This document shows, in pieces, positions 23,385-32,494 of a stretch of 32,987 bases of DNA. Positions within the stretch are counted from its first letter, which is position 1. Each line of letters opens with the position of its first letter. The notes beneath the pieces are model-generated. The model saw nothing but the letters and a program-made list of their open reading frames with translations. It did not search any database and was not told where the DNA came from. Origin of the DNA: Burkholderia sp. 4M9327F10 (GTDB lineage Bacteria; Pseudomonadota; Gammaproteobacteria; Burkholderiales; Burkholderiaceae); NCBI RefSeq assembly GCF_005503145.1, contig NZ_SCNV01000077.1:1-32987 (forward strand), given 5' to 3'. Made by a program: the position numbers and the translations under genes.

Positions 23385-23623
23385 GGCGACTGGGGGAAAA
23401 TGTCGCATGAGATTGGCATTTGCACGATGACGGGACTCTGACGAGCAGGTGACCGTTTCGTCATGTTGCACCGGTCTGCATACGTGGCCGATTTCAGAAA
23501 TCGATGCGCCGCAGTGACGCCAGGCCAGCCCGGTCTGCGTCCGGCAATCTGGCCACGGAGTTGTGATGACCGGACATAGCTTTTCTGGACGGTGCGGTTC
23601 CAGAAAGCAGAGGAAGGAGAACC

Positions 23624-23654
23624 TTGACCTTCCCCTCATGGAAAGGTTTACTGT
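23624..23654 (+). promoter_or_regulatory. CueR/MerR-type promoter of the copper ATPase gene
   Basis: TTGACC (23624-23629) and TACTGT (23649-23654) are separated by 19 bases, the overlong spacer typical of MerR-family promoters. The spacer carries the dyad ACCTTCC / GAAAGGT, which closely resembles the CueR site. A copper-sensing CueR would activate it. No cueR gene is in the window, so the regulator must act from elsewhere. The rest of 23385-23687 shows no gene. Confidence 0.75.
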
Positions 23655-23687
23655 TCCTTCTGTCATCTCATGATTGAGGCGGGCAGC

Positions 23688-25967
23688 ATGAAAAAGTCGT
23701 CCAGATTGCAGGCCCCGGAAACGCACGGTGCGCACCACGTGCATGATTTGCATCCGGAAATGGAGCATCGCCAACATCACGACGCACATCACCACGATGC
23801 CGGTTCAGACGCCGAGCCACGGGCGACAGTGCAGGGGCAGCGAGTCGATCCGGCCAGTGTCGAATACACGTGCCCGATGCACCCACAGGTGCGTCAATTG
23901 GGGCCCGGGAATTGCACGATTTGCGGCATGTCCCTCGAACCGGTCGCCGTTACGGCGGACGCCCAGGAAAGCCACGAACTCCGCGACTTCACGAGACGCT
24001 TCTGGATTGGCGTAATCTTGACCGTGCCCGTCGTGATTCTGGAAATGGGCACTCATCTGCTCAGGCTCGACCGTCTCGTTGCGCCACAGGTATCGAACTG
24101 GCTGCAACTCATGCTGGCAACCCCGGTGGTTCTCTGGTCTGGCTGGCCTTTTTTTCTGCGCGCCGTGACGTCTGTTGTGAACCGCAGTCTGAACATGTTC
24201 ACACTGATTGCGCTTGGTACCGGGGTGGCCTGGTCATACAGTGTCGTGGCGACTGTGGCGCCACAGCTATTTCCGATGGCCTTTCGTACGAGCGGGGCAG
24301 CGGCCGTGTACTTTGAGGCCGCGGCGGTCATTACCGTGCTTGTGCTGGTGGGCCAGTTGCTCGAGTTGCGCGCACGCGAGCGGACATCCGGCGCGATCAA
24401 GGCGCTGCTGAATCTCGCTCCCAAGAGGGGCACTAGAGTCGGTCCCGATGGAACAGACGAAACGGTTGCCCTGGAATCGGTGCAGGTTGGTGATCTGCTT
24501 CGCGTCCGGCCGGGTGAGAAAGTGCCGGTGGATGGCGTTGTCACCGAGGGGCGATGCACCGTCGACGAATCGATGGTGACAGGTGAACCGATTCCCGTAG
24601 CCAAGGCGCCTGGATCGAAGGTCACTGCCGGCACCTTGAACCAGACGGGCAGTTTCGTCATGCAGGCGGAAAGAGTCGGTGCCGATACGCTGCTTGCACA
24701 GATTGTCCAGATGGTCGCGTCAGCACAGCGAACCCGGGCGCCCATCCAGCGCCTGGCGGATCAGGTGGCTGGCTGGTTCGTGCCAGGCGTAATTCTCGTG
24801 GCACTTGCTGCGTTTATCGCGTGGTTTGGATGGGGGCCCAGCCCCGCGCTGTCCTACGCCATCATTGCAGCCGTTGCAGTATTGATCATCGCGTGTCCTT
24901 GCGCCTTGGGCCTCGCGACTCCCATGTCCATCATGGTCGGCGTCGGTCGCGCGGCCCAGCGCGGCGTGCTGATCCGGAATGCCGAAGCGCTTGAGCAGAT
25001 GCAGAAGGTCGACACGCTCTTGGTCGACAAAACCGGCACCCTGACCGAAGGCCGCCCCAAGGTCGTGGCCGTTCAGCCAGACGGGACGCGGGATGAAGGC
25101 GAGCTTTTGCAGCTGTTGGCGAGCGTGGAACGCGCCAGCGAACACCCACTGGCGGCAGCTATTGTCTCGGCGGCACAGGAAAGAGGCCTGGCGCTGCTGC
25201 CGGCAACGGATTTTGATTCTCCCGTTGGCAAGGGTGTTCTCGGGACTGTCGACGGCAGGAAGATTGTCTGCGGCAGCGCAAAATTTCTCCTCGAACAACA
25301 CGTCGTAATTCCATCCGGTGAACCAGGTGAGACGCTTCGGTCTGAAGGCGCGACGGTCATTTATATTGGCGTCGACGGGCGTTATGCTGGCCTTGCGGGA
25401 ATCGCGGATCCCGTAAAGGAATCGACGCCGGAGGCAATCCGCGCGCTACATCGCGAAGGAATCAGAATCATCATGCTGACCGGTGACAACAAGGTGACCG
25501 CGGAGGCTGTTGCACGAAAACTCGGCATTGACGAAGTCGTCGCGGAAGTGTTGCCGCACGACAAAGGGGCTGTTGTTGAGCGCCTTCAGGCGCAGGGGCG
25601 GGTAGTGGCAATGGCCGGAGACGGCGTCAACGACGCACCTGCGCTCGCTGCGGCAAACGTTGGCATTGCGATGGGAACAGGAACTGACATTGCGATGGAA
25701 AGCGCTGGAATTACCTTGCTTAAGGGCGATCTGTTGGGCATCGTGCGCGCGAGACGAGCTTCGAAGGCAACGATGCGCAATATCAGGGAGAACCTGTTTT
25801 TTGCCTTCGTCTACAACGCGGTTGGTGTGCCGATTGCGGCTGGCGTGCTCTACCCGTTCTTCGGTATCCTGCTGTCGCCCGTCATTGCAGCTGCTGCGAT
25901 GGCGCTGTCCTCCGTAAGTGTGGTTGCCAATGCCCTTCGGCTGCGGGCAGTTCAGATTGACCGGTAG
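23688..25967 (+). CDS. copF: Copper-exporting P1B-type ATPase (CopF-like)
   Basis: The N-terminus is rich in His (HHVHDLHPEMEHRQHHDAH) and carries a heavy-metal-binding motif (YTCPMHPQVRQLGPGNCTICGM) instead of a CxxC HMA domain. The membrane CPC motif (IACPCALGLATP, about 401-412), the phosphorylated Asp447 in DKTGTLTEG, the TGEP loop, SEHPLA, and AGDGVNDAPAL are all intact. Eight membrane segments fit the sequence. ATG 23688 has GAGG upstream with good spacing; ATG 23670 has none. It exports Cu(I) from the cytoplasm to the periplasm. The 19-base-spacer promoter makes it copper-inducible. Confidence 0.92.
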   Translation: MKKSSRLQAPETHGAHHVHDLHPEMEHRQHHDAHHHDAGSDAEPRATVQGQRVDPASVEYTCPMHPQVRQLGPGNCTICGMSLEPVAVTADAQESHELRDFTRRFWIGVILTVPVVILEMGTHLLRLDRLVAPQVSNWLQLMLATPVVLWSGWPFFLRAVTSVVNRSLNMFTLIALGTGVAWSYSVVATVAPQLFPMAFRTSGAAAVYFEAAAVITVLVLVGQLLELRARERTSGAIKALLNLAPKRGTRVGPDGTDETVALESVQVGDLLRVRPGEKVPVDGVVTEGRCTVDESMVTGEPIPVAKAPGSKVTAGTLNQTGSFVMQAERVGADTLLAQIVQMVASAQRTRAPIQRLADQVAGWFVPGVILVALAAFIAWFGWGPSPALSYAIIAAVAVLIIACPCALGLATPMSIMVGVGRAAQRGVLIRNAEALEQMQKVDTLLVDKTGTLTEGRPKVVAVQPDGTRDEGELLQLLASVERASEHPLAAAIVSAAQERGLALLPATDFDSPVGKGVLGTVDGRKIVCGSAKFLLEQHVVIPSGEPGETLRSEGATVIYIGVDGRYAGLAGIADPVKESTPEAIRALHREGIRIIMLTGDNKVTAEAVARKLGIDEVVAEVLPHDKGAVVERLQAQGRVVAMAGDGVNDAPALAAANVGIAMGTGTDIAMESAGITLLKGDLLGIVRARRASKATMRNIRENLFFAFVYNAVGVPIAAGVLYPFFGILLSPVIAAAAMALSSVSVVANALRLRAVQIDR

Positions 25968-26111
25968 CTCCCATGCCGGAAAGCATGACGTGCGACGGCC
26001 CCGAACTTGTGTCAGGCAAATTCAGGGTCGTGATTGTTTAGGATCGGGACGGAGCGGGGAGCAGGGCGCCGCGGAGAGCGATTGTTTTTCACAGTTTGCG
26101 CTGCAACGCTG

Positions 26112-27509
26112 TCATGCGTGCAGCACATGCGGAAAATAGAGGGTGAAGGTTGTTCGCTGGCCATCACTCACGACATCCACCTTGCCCCGATGCAGTTCCA
26201 TGATCGATTTCACGATAGCGAGGCCCAGGCCCGAATTCTTGGCCGCGCCATGCCGTGACGCGTCGACGCGGTAGAACCGTTCAAATATCTTCTCGATGTG
26301 CTCCGGTGCTATCGGCTCTCCCCGATTGGTGACCTCGATAATCGCGAACTGTGGCGAGTCAAACGCGAATAGCTCGACGGCGGATCCAACGGTCGCATGG
26401 GCAAGGGCATTCGACATCAGGTTGCCGACGGCGCGCCGGAACATCGTTGAATCGGCAAGGATCTTCACATTCCCTTCAACTGCAATGCGTACACCATTTT
26501 CCTCAGCTGGTCCCTGAAAGTAGGATGCCAGCCGGCGGAACTCGCTTTCAGTATCGAGATCGGCGAACTTGATGTGTTGCGTCGCGTTGTCCGTGCGCGC
26601 GAGGAACAGCATGTTTTCGATCATACGCTGGAGCCGCTCGCACTCTTCGATATTCGAGTCGATGAGCACTTCGTATTCCTCGTTCGTTCTCGCTCGGGAC
26701 AGTGTGATCTGCGACGAACTGATGACGTTGGCAAGCGGGGTGCGCATGTCGTGCGCCAGATCGGAGGAAAACTGCGAGAGACGGACAAACGCACGCTCGA
26801 GCCGGTCGAGCATGCGATTGACCGAGACTGCAATTTCCTGAAGCTCGATAGGCCCTCCCCTGAGGTTCAGCCGTTCGCTCAGATTGTGCGCCTCGATACG
26901 GGAGGTCTGACGTCCGATACTCTTTACGGGGACAAGTCCGCGCCGGGCGACAGCGTAGCCCAATGTGCCCACCAGTGCGGCGCCGACGGCCGCTGCCAGC
27001 CAGATGTCGATCCGGTAACTTTTGAGCAGCGAATGCCGGTCATTAGCGGACCTGACGAGCAAAACCCGAACCGGCTCGCCGGACGGCAGTTTCTCTTCGG
27101 CAAAGATACAGCGGGACCGGCCGATGCCGAAGGGTTCGCACGTGTATGGCTCCAGCGGCGTGGGATTTCTTGCAGCGAGGGACGACAGGTCGACTGACGA
27201 TTTGTCTGAGTGCTGGACCAGGGCAGCGCCCCGCCGGTCGAAGATCGCAAGATAGACGCCGGGATGTGAAAGCAACACTTCGTGGAACATGTCCGCGTTA
27301 GCCCGCACCGCCTCGTTCGAACCGGAATCGCGGGCCATCTGCAGAAACTGGTTCAGCTTGCCGCCAATTTCAATGTCGTCGCGCCGCTGCAGTTCAGTCG
27401 ACAGCGAGTCGTACAGGAAGGTTCCCATCATGGCGAAGACCACAATGGCGACTGTCGAGAACGCGGCCGTAAGACGCCTGAGTAGTGAATACGTGGAACT
27501 AGCTGTCAT
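26112..27509 (-). CDS. copS: Copper/heavy-metal sensor histidine kinase (CopS/CusS)
   Basis: The 465-residue kinase has an N-terminal membrane segment (AAFSTVAIVVFAMMGTFLY), a periplasmic domain of about 125 residues, a second membrane segment (LAAAVGAALVGTLGYAV) and a HAMP linker. The H-box has His253 in DLAHDMRTPLANV, followed by the ATP-binding domain (NLMSNALAH, VTNRGEPIAPEHIEKIFERFYR, GLGLAIV). This is the CusS/CopS class. Its ATG overlaps the copR stop (ATGA), so the two are one operon with the regulator first. Bases 25968-26111 between it and the ATPase gene hold nothing clear. Confidence 0.9.
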   Translation of the reverse strand: MTASSTYSLLRRLTAAFSTVAIVVFAMMGTFLYDSLSTELQRRDDIEIGGKLNQFLQMARDSGSNEAVRANADMFHEVLLSHPGVYLAIFDRRGAALVQHSDKSSVDLSSLAARNPTPLEPYTCEPFGIGRSRCIFAEEKLPSGEPVRVLLVRSANDRHSLLKSYRIDIWLAAAVGAALVGTLGYAVARRGLVPVKSIGRQTSRIEAHNLSERLNLRGGPIELQEIAVSVNRMLDRLERAFVRLSQFSSDLAHDMRTPLANVISSSQITLSRARTNEEYEVLIDSNIEECERLQRMIENMLFLARTDNATQHIKFADLDTESEFRRLASYFQGPAEENGVRIAVEGNVKILADSTMFRRAVGNLMSNALAHATVGSAVELFAFDSPQFAIIEVTNRGEPIAPEHIEKIFERFYRVDASRHGAAKNSGLGLAIVKSIMELHRGKVDVVSDGQRTTFTLYFPHVLHA

Positions 27510-28177
27510 GACTGATCGTCAAGCACGTAACCCATTCCCCGAACCGTGCGCAACAGCTTTCTGTCGAACGAATTGTCGATTTTCGAACGTAGTCGCTTGA
27601 TGGCCACATCAACCACGTTGGTGTCGCTGTCGAAATTCATGTCCCAGATTTGCGAAGTGATGAACGTTCGCGTCAACACCTCTCCCTGGCGCTCAGCTAA
27701 CAGTTGCAGCAACGAGAACTCCTGTGCGGTCAGATCGATGCGGGTGTTTGCGCGCCGCACACGCCGCTTGATAAGGTCAATTTCCAGATCGGCGATAACC
27801 AGCATATCCCGTACCCCACGCGGCGAGCGCCGCAGCAGGGACCGGATGCGCGCGAGGAACTCGGCGTAGGCGAAGGGCTTGGCCAGGTAGTCATCGGCGC
27901 CTAGTTCGAGGCCTTCGACCTTGTCTTCGACCGTGTCCCGGGCCGTGAGTAGAAGAACAGGGGTCTGCTTCTGTTCCCGGAGACGTTTTAGCACCTCGAA
28001 GCCGTCGAGTCCCGGTAGCATCACGTCGAGCACAATCAGATCGAACTCCTCGTGCAGCGCGAGAAAAAGTCCGTCCTTGCCGTTGTCAGCTGTATCGACG
28101 GTATAGCTTGCCTCCATCAGCCCCTTCCTGAGGTAGGAGGCCATCTTTGGCTCGTCTTCGACTATGAGTATCCGCAT
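27506..28177 (-). CDS. copR: Copper response regulator (CopR/CusR, OmpR family)
   Basis: The 223-residue protein has a receiver domain with the acidic pair in VEDEP, phospho-acceptor Asp51 (IVLDVMLPGLDG) and Lys in LAKPFAYAEF. An OmpR-type winged helix follows (LTAQEFSLLQLLAERQGEVLTRTFI, SDTNVVDVAIKRLRSKID, RTVRGMGYVL). ATG 28177 (MRILIVEDEP) is the family start; the upstream open frame is not coding. It should bind the AAAATGACA-type repeats at 28265-28319 and drive the divergent copper operon and its own gene. Confidence 0.92.
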   Translation of the reverse strand: MRILIVEDEPKMASYLRKGLMEASYTVDTADNGKDGLFLALHEEFDLIVLDVMLPGLDGFEVLKRLREQKQTPVLLLTARDTVEDKVEGLELGADDYLAKPFAYAEFLARIRSLLRRSPRGVRDMLVIADLEIDLIKRRVRRANTRIDLTAQEFSLLQLLAERQGEVLTRTFITSQIWDMNFDSDTNVVDVAIKRLRSKIDNSFDRKLLRTVRGMGYVLDDQS

Positions 28178-28264
28178 AAAAAAGTGATTGACGTTATATA
28201 GCGGGCGAAGCCGAACGAGTCTGACCACGCCAGACTAGCGCGCCGATCGGGTCCCCAGGATGAC

Positions 28265-28319
28265 GGCAAAATGACATTTTTTTCATCTTGGGCATGTCTG
28301 AAAAAATGGTCATTTTGCC
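28265..28319. promoter_or_regulatory. CopR operator: 21-bp inverted repeat between copR and the copper operon
   Basis: The segments 28265-28285 and 28299-28319 are reverse complements except at two positions, with 13 bases between. Each arm begins GGCAAAATGACA (or its GGCAAAATGACC counterpart) followed by a T-run. AAAATGACA is one half of the known CusR box. The region lies between divergent copR and the exported-protein gene, so it should control both. The wide spacing of the two half-sites is unusual. The rest of 28178-28484 shows no gene. Confidence 0.7.
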
Positions 28320-28484
28320 GCCATCTCATCGTCACTCGCCCGCAGATAAGCTTCGGGCCGTGGTCGTGCATGGATGTATGCCGAAAAAGCCTGTCGCTCG
28401 CCCGCAAAGTTAGCTCCGCCAGTATACGGCGGGTGCGCCCGCATGCTTACAGTCGTCTTAAATCGCCTGCTAGACTCCGTCACC

Positions 28485-28886
28485 ATGTCGTACTGGCGCA
28501 AACTCTTCGTTATCGTGCTGCTGCTCCTGAGCCTTCCGGTTCAGTTGTTCACGGCCATCTCCATGCAGTGCGGATCGCCGCATGCTGCAGGACACGTGGC
28601 ATCGGTGCAACGCGCAGATATGGTCGGGGTGGGGCAGGTGCATCCTCAACTGCGGACGGCGAGTGTCAGTGATATCGCTCCTGAGCACCACCACGGTGAC
28701 GTGCGCTGCCCCGATGCCTGTTCGACATGCGTGTCCTGCTGTCCCGGTGCAGGAGCGCCATTGTCCGCGCCCGTGCATGAATCGGTCGACACAATTCGCG
28801 CGTCCGCACCGCGACCTGCCCCTGCGGAGCCGATCCGGTTTCTGACTGATGGCATTGAACGTCCCCCACGTATTTCCCTTGCCTGA
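28485..28886 (+). CDS. Small exported protein of copper loci (DUF2946-like)
   Basis: The 133-residue product has a signal or membrane segment (LFVIVLLLLSLPVQLFTAISM). A Cys/His-rich middle follows (MQCGSPHAAGH, EHHHGDVRCPDACSTCVSCCPG), and the tail RFLTDGIERPPRISLA is typical of DUF2946-like proteins found in copper operons. The Cys and His clusters suggest periplasmic metal binding. ATG 28485 was chosen because the segment MSYWRKLF begins a signal peptide; the ribosome site is weak, and an earlier ATG at 28374 cannot be excluded. It is the first gene beyond the CopR operator. Confidence 0.65.
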   Translation: MSYWRKLFVIVLLLLSLPVQLFTAISMQCGSPHAAGHVASVQRADMVGVGQVHPQLRTASVSDIAPEHHHGDVRCPDACSTCVSCCPGAGAPLSAPVHESVDTIRASAPRPAPAEPIRFLTDGIERPPRISLA

Positions 28887-28982
28887 TCAGACCGCTGCGG
28901 CTGCGCGCCGTGACGTTTCCGATTCGTGCCGGTGATCTCGGATCGACTGGCCAACCAGTTTAATGACAAGGAGAAAGATTCA

Positions 28983-29288
28983 ATGCGAAGGTTTTCTGTG
29001 GCGCTGCTGGGCGTGGCGGCAGCTTTGCCGATGATTGCGCATGCAGCGCCACCACCAGCAGATCCGGCGGATCCCGCTGCGTCGGTGGGGGCTGCGTCGG
29101 ACGTCCCGTCCGCATTTGCCGACTACGTGCCATATCAGGACAAGGGGCCAGGTTCATGGCGCGATCTGAATAAGGCGGTCGTGAGTGCCTCTGGCATGGC
29201 CGGTATGAATCACGGTCAGATGCCTGCCGGCGGAGTGACCACCAGCACGAAAGAACATTCAACAGAACGCGGGGGAGTATCCAGATGA
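28983..29288 (+). CDS. Small periplasmic protein of the copper operon
   Basis: The 101-residue precursor has a clear signal peptide (MRRFSVALLGVAAALPMIAHAAP). It continues with a Pro/Ala linker, FADYVPYQDKGPGSWRDLNKAV, and a short Met/His segment (GMAGMNHGQMPAG) that could bind copper. AGGAGA stands 9 bases before the ATG. The stop overlaps the start of the channel gene (ATGA), so the two are coupled. Proteins with the SWRDLN-like segment accompany copper/silver efflux genes in Burkholderiales. The exact role is unknown. Bases 28887-28982 hold no clear promoter. Confidence 0.75.
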   Translation: MRRFSVALLGVAAALPMIAHAAPPPADPADPAASVGAASDVPSAFADYVPYQDKGPGSWRDLNKAVVSASGMAGMNHGQMPAGGVTTSTKEHSTERGGVSR

Positions 29289-30718
29289 CCCGGTATCTCG
29301 GCACAACGAGCCGATTGGTCACGGCTGCTGGCGTGATAGTGATTCTTGCAGGCTGTACGACCTTTTCGAAGGACGGCGGCTTCAACACCGTTTCCACGAC
29401 CGCCTCCGAGCGTCTTGGGAAAGACGCCGTACTGGTGAAGACCGACGAAGACAGGGACACGGTTGCAAAACGTACTCAGGAACTGCTTTCCAGGCCGCTT
29501 GGCATGGACGACGCCGTGCAAATCGCTTTGCTGAACAACCGAGGCCTGCAGGCCTCATACGGCGAACTCGGCATCTCCGAGGCGGACCTTGTGCAAGCGG
29601 GACGACTACCCAACCCAGGTTTCATGTTCAGTCGCACCCATGGGAGCAACGATCTGAGCATCAGTCGCACCTTCACGCTCGGCTTGTTGAATGTCCTGAC
29701 GCTGCCGCTGGCGACGCGTATCGAGAGCCGCCGCTTCGAGCAGACCAAGCTCCTGGCCGCAGACGCGATGCTCAAGGTGGCCGCTGACGCGCGACGGGCC
29801 TATGTCAGCGCGGTCGCCGCCGAGCAGGTCTCGGCATATGCCGAGCAGGTCAAGGATTCGGCAGAGGCCGGTGCCGAAATCTCGCTACGGATGCAGCAGG
29901 CCGGCAACTTCAGCAAGCTCGACTACGCGCGTGAGCAGGCTTTCTATGCAGACGCCGTGGCGCAGCTGGCGAAAACGCGGCAGCAGTCCGTGTCGGCTCG
30001 GGAGAAACTTACTCGTGCAATGGGCGTGTGGGGTGCCGGGACGCAATACAAGCTGCCCGAGCGCCTGCCGGATCTTCCCAAGACCAGGCCTGAGCTGAAC
30101 GACCTTGAGAGCTTTGCGATGCAGAACCGGCTGGACATCCAGGCGGCGAAGCTGCAGACGCAGAGTGTCGCAAGCTCGTTGGGTCTCAGCAAGGCGACGC
30201 GCTTCATCAACGCGCTGGACGTCGGGTATCAGAACAATTTCACGACCGCCGACGGCCATGAACAGGGCTATGAAATCAGCGTCGAGATTCCCATTTTTAA
30301 CTGGGGCGGCTCAAAGGTTGCGCGCGCCGAAGCGATTTACATGCAATCGGTCAATCGCGTTGCCGAGACGGCGATTAACGCAAGGTCCGAGGTTCGCGAA
30401 TCGTACTCGGCCTATGTCACCGACTACGACGTGGCGAAGCACTACCGCGACGAAGTCGTACCCATCCGCAAAACGATTTCCGACGAGCTGCTGCTTCGCT
30501 ACAACGGCATGCTCGCGAGCGTGTTCGAACTGCTCGCCGATTCGCGCGACCAGGTTGGCGCGGTGAACAGCTATATCGACGCGCTGAAGGACTACTGGCT
30601 CGCGGAAACCGACCTGCAACAGGCAGTTGGTGGCCGTATACCGCCACTTGCGGTGGCTTCAGCGCCATCCGCACCCACGACGCAACCGGCGTCGCCTACA
30701 GATTCCGAAGGTAAATGA
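29285..30718 (+). CDS. TolC-family outer-membrane channel lipoprotein
   Basis: The 477-residue precursor has a lipoprotein signal ending in LAGC, so Cys24 or nearby is lipidated. It continues with the long paired helices of outer-membrane factor proteins (LLNNRGLQASYGELGISEADLVQAGRLPNPGF, RRAYVSAVAAEQVSAYAEQ, then the second copy NRLDIQAAKLQTQSVASSLGLSKATRF, YEISVEIPIFNWGG). It starts inside the previous stop and is followed at once by the oxidase gene. No membrane-fusion or RND pump gene is visible in the window, so its partners are unclear; a role in copper export across the outer membrane is inferred from context. Confidence 0.85.
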   Translation: MTRYLGTTSRLVTAAGVIVILAGCTTFSKDGGFNTVSTTASERLGKDAVLVKTDEDRDTVAKRTQELLSRPLGMDDAVQIALLNNRGLQASYGELGISEADLVQAGRLPNPGFMFSRTHGSNDLSISRTFTLGLLNVLTLPLATRIESRRFEQTKLLAADAMLKVAADARRAYVSAVAAEQVSAYAEQVKDSAEAGAEISLRMQQAGNFSKLDYAREQAFYADAVAQLAKTRQQSVSAREKLTRAMGVWGAGTQYKLPERLPDLPKTRPELNDLESFAMQNRLDIQAAKLQTQSVASSLGLSKATRFINALDVGYQNNFTTADGHEQGYEISVEIPIFNWGGSKVARAEAIYMQSVNRVAETAINARSEVRESYSAYVTDYDVAKHYRDEVVPIRKTISDELLLRYNGMLASVFELLADSRDQVGAVNSYIDALKDYWLAETDLQQAVGGRIPPLAVASAPSAPTTQPASPTDSEGK

Positions 30719-30719
30719 A

Positions 30720-32015
30720 ATGGTGTCACGTCGAAAATTTCTTGGCGGCTCGGGGGCCGCGTTGCTGGGGGCGGCTCTCGTCAGCAAGGCTGGTGCTGCG
30801 TCACTGCCCGAGGCGCCTACGATGGCCAAGGCCACGATGCAACCCCCACTCGCGCCTCCCAATGGCCGTCCCTACACGCCCGTCGCCACGCTGAATGGCT
30901 GGTCGCTGCCGTGGCGCATGAAGAACGGCTGGAAGGAGTTTCACCTGATTGCCGAGCCGGTAGTGCGCGAAATGGCGCCGGGCATGAACGCGAACCTCTG
31001 GGGCTATAACGGCCAGGCGCCTGGCCCAACCATCGAGGCAGTGGAAGGCGATAAGGTCCGTATTTTCGTGACCAACAAACTCCCGGAACACACCACCGTT
31101 CACTGGCACGGAATGCTGTTGCCGTCCGGCATGGATGGCGTCGGTGGCCTCACGCAGCCGCACATCCCTCCGGGCAAGACGTTCGTCTACGAATTCGAGC
31201 TTGAGAAGCACGGCACCTTTATGTATCACCCGCACGCCGACGAAATGGTGCAGATGGCGATGGGGATGATGGGCACGTTCATCGTCCATCCGAAGGACCC
31301 GGGTGTGATGCAGGTCGACCGTGACTTCGTGTTCATCATGTCCGCGTATGACATCGACCCGGGCAGCTTCACGCCGCGCGTCAATGAGATGACCGACTTC
31401 AACATGTGGACGTGGAATTCGCGTGTCTTCCCGGGCATCGACCCATTGCCGGTACGCGCTGGGGACCGTGTGCGGATCCGCTTCGGCAACCTGACGATGA
31501 CGAATCACCCCATCCATCTGCACGGCTATCACTTCGAGGTTGCAGGCACCGATGGTGGATGGATTCCACCGGCTGCGCGCTGGCCGGAGGTGACCGCAGA
31601 CGTTGCGGTCGGGCAGATGCGCGCCATCGAATTCACGGCAAACCGGCCCGGCGACTGGGCGTTTCACTGCCACAAGTCCCACCACACGATGAATGCGATG
31701 GGGCACTCCGTACCGAACCTCATTGGCGTGCCGCAGAAGGACCTCGCGAAACGCATCAACAAACTCGTGCCCGACTACATGGCGATGGGCAGCACAGGTG
31801 GCGCGATGGGCGAGATGGAGATGCCACTGCCCGACAACACGCTACCAATGATGACCGGCAAAGGTCCGTTTGGCGCGCTCGAAATGGGCGGCATGTTCAC
31901 CGTTGTGAAGGTTCGCGAGGGATTGGGGCGCAAGGACTATCGCGACCCGGGCTGGTTCAAACACCCCAAAGGGACGGTCGCCTACGAATACACCGGCGAG
32001 CTGCCGGACAGCTGA
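30720..32015 (+). CDS. copA: Periplasmic multicopper oxidase (CopA-like)
   Basis: The 431-residue protein has a Tat signal (SRRKFLGGSGAALLG), so it is exported folded. The copper ligands are present in order: HWHGMLLP (about 126-133), YHPHADEMVQM (near 170), HPIHLHGYHFEV (near 265) and FHCHKSHHTMNAMGH (near 318). A Met-rich part follows (MGSTGGAMGEMEMPLP, LEMGGMF). It should oxidise Cu(I) to the less toxic Cu(II). It is shorter than the classical CopA of Pseudomonas (about 600), lacking most of the Met-rich insert. The ATG lies 2 bases after the channel-gene stop. Confidence 0.88.
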   Translation: MVSRRKFLGGSGAALLGAALVSKAGAASLPEAPTMAKATMQPPLAPPNGRPYTPVATLNGWSLPWRMKNGWKEFHLIAEPVVREMAPGMNANLWGYNGQAPGPTIEAVEGDKVRIFVTNKLPEHTTVHWHGMLLPSGMDGVGGLTQPHIPPGKTFVYEFELEKHGTFMYHPHADEMVQMAMGMMGTFIVHPKDPGVMQVDRDFVFIMSAYDIDPGSFTPRVNEMTDFNMWTWNSRVFPGIDPLPVRAGDRVRIRFGNLTMTNHPIHLHGYHFEVAGTDGGWIPPAARWPEVTADVAVGQMRAIEFTANRPGDWAFHCHKSHHTMNAMGHSVPNLIGVPQKDLAKRINKLVPDYMAMGSTGGAMGEMEMPLPDNTLPMMTGKGPFGALEMGGMFTVVKVREGLGRKDYRDPGWFKHPKGTVAYEYTGELPDS

Positions 32016-32079
32016 TTTTCCGTCTCGCCGGACTTTGCGGTCCGGCTCAACTTTTTATTTCAACGCAGGAGAAAGAGTG

Positions 32080-32430
32080 ATGAAAAACGTATTTGCAACT
32101 GTTGCAGTTAGCGTCGCCCTGGCGATTTCGGGCTCGGCCTATGCGGCTGGCGACATGGGCAACATGGACATGAGCGGAGGCAGCGCGAAACAGGTGGGCG
32201 ACGCGAAGAACAGCATGTCGCACGGAGAAGTCAAGAAGGTCGACACGGCTGCAGGCAAGCTGACCATCAAGCACGGTCCACTGGAAAACCTCGGCATGGA
32301 CGCCATGACGATGGTGTTCAAGGTCAAGGACCCGGCAATGATTTCGCAGGTCAAGGTCGGCGACAAGATTGATTTCGTGGCCGAAGAAGTGGACGGCGCA
32401 CTGACCGTGACGAAGCTGCAGAAGCAATGA
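32080..32430 (+). CDS. CusF-like periplasmic copper-binding protein
   Basis: The 116-residue precursor has a signal peptide (MKNVFATVAVSVALAISGSAYAA) and a Met/Gly linker (GDMGNMDMSGG). The CusF fold follows (GEVKKVDTAAGKLTIKHGPLENLGMDAMTMVFKVKDPAM, VKVGDKIDFVAEEVDG). The His and two Met of KHGP...MDAMTM are the Cu(I)/Ag(I) ligands of the family. AGGAGAAAGAGTG before ATG 32080 is a strong ribosome site. It is probably a copper carrier for the periplasm. It sits between the oxidase and copC in the same operon. Confidence 0.88.
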   Translation: MKNVFATVAVSVALAISGSAYAAGDMGNMDMSGGSAKQVGDAKNSMSHGEVKKVDTAAGKLTIKHGPLENLGMDAMTMVFKVKDPAMISQVKVGDKIDFVAEEVDGALTVTKLQKQ

Positions 32431-32494
32431 CGCATGCGGGCCGTGGCCGCGCCACGGCCATAGCGTTTCACCGACGATTTGAGGACCACACGAT

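Noticed and set aside
22443..23795. Long version of the LysR regulator (450 codons)
   Set aside because: The family begins about 137 residues later, and the extension would run through the CueR-type promoter of the copper ATPase gene.
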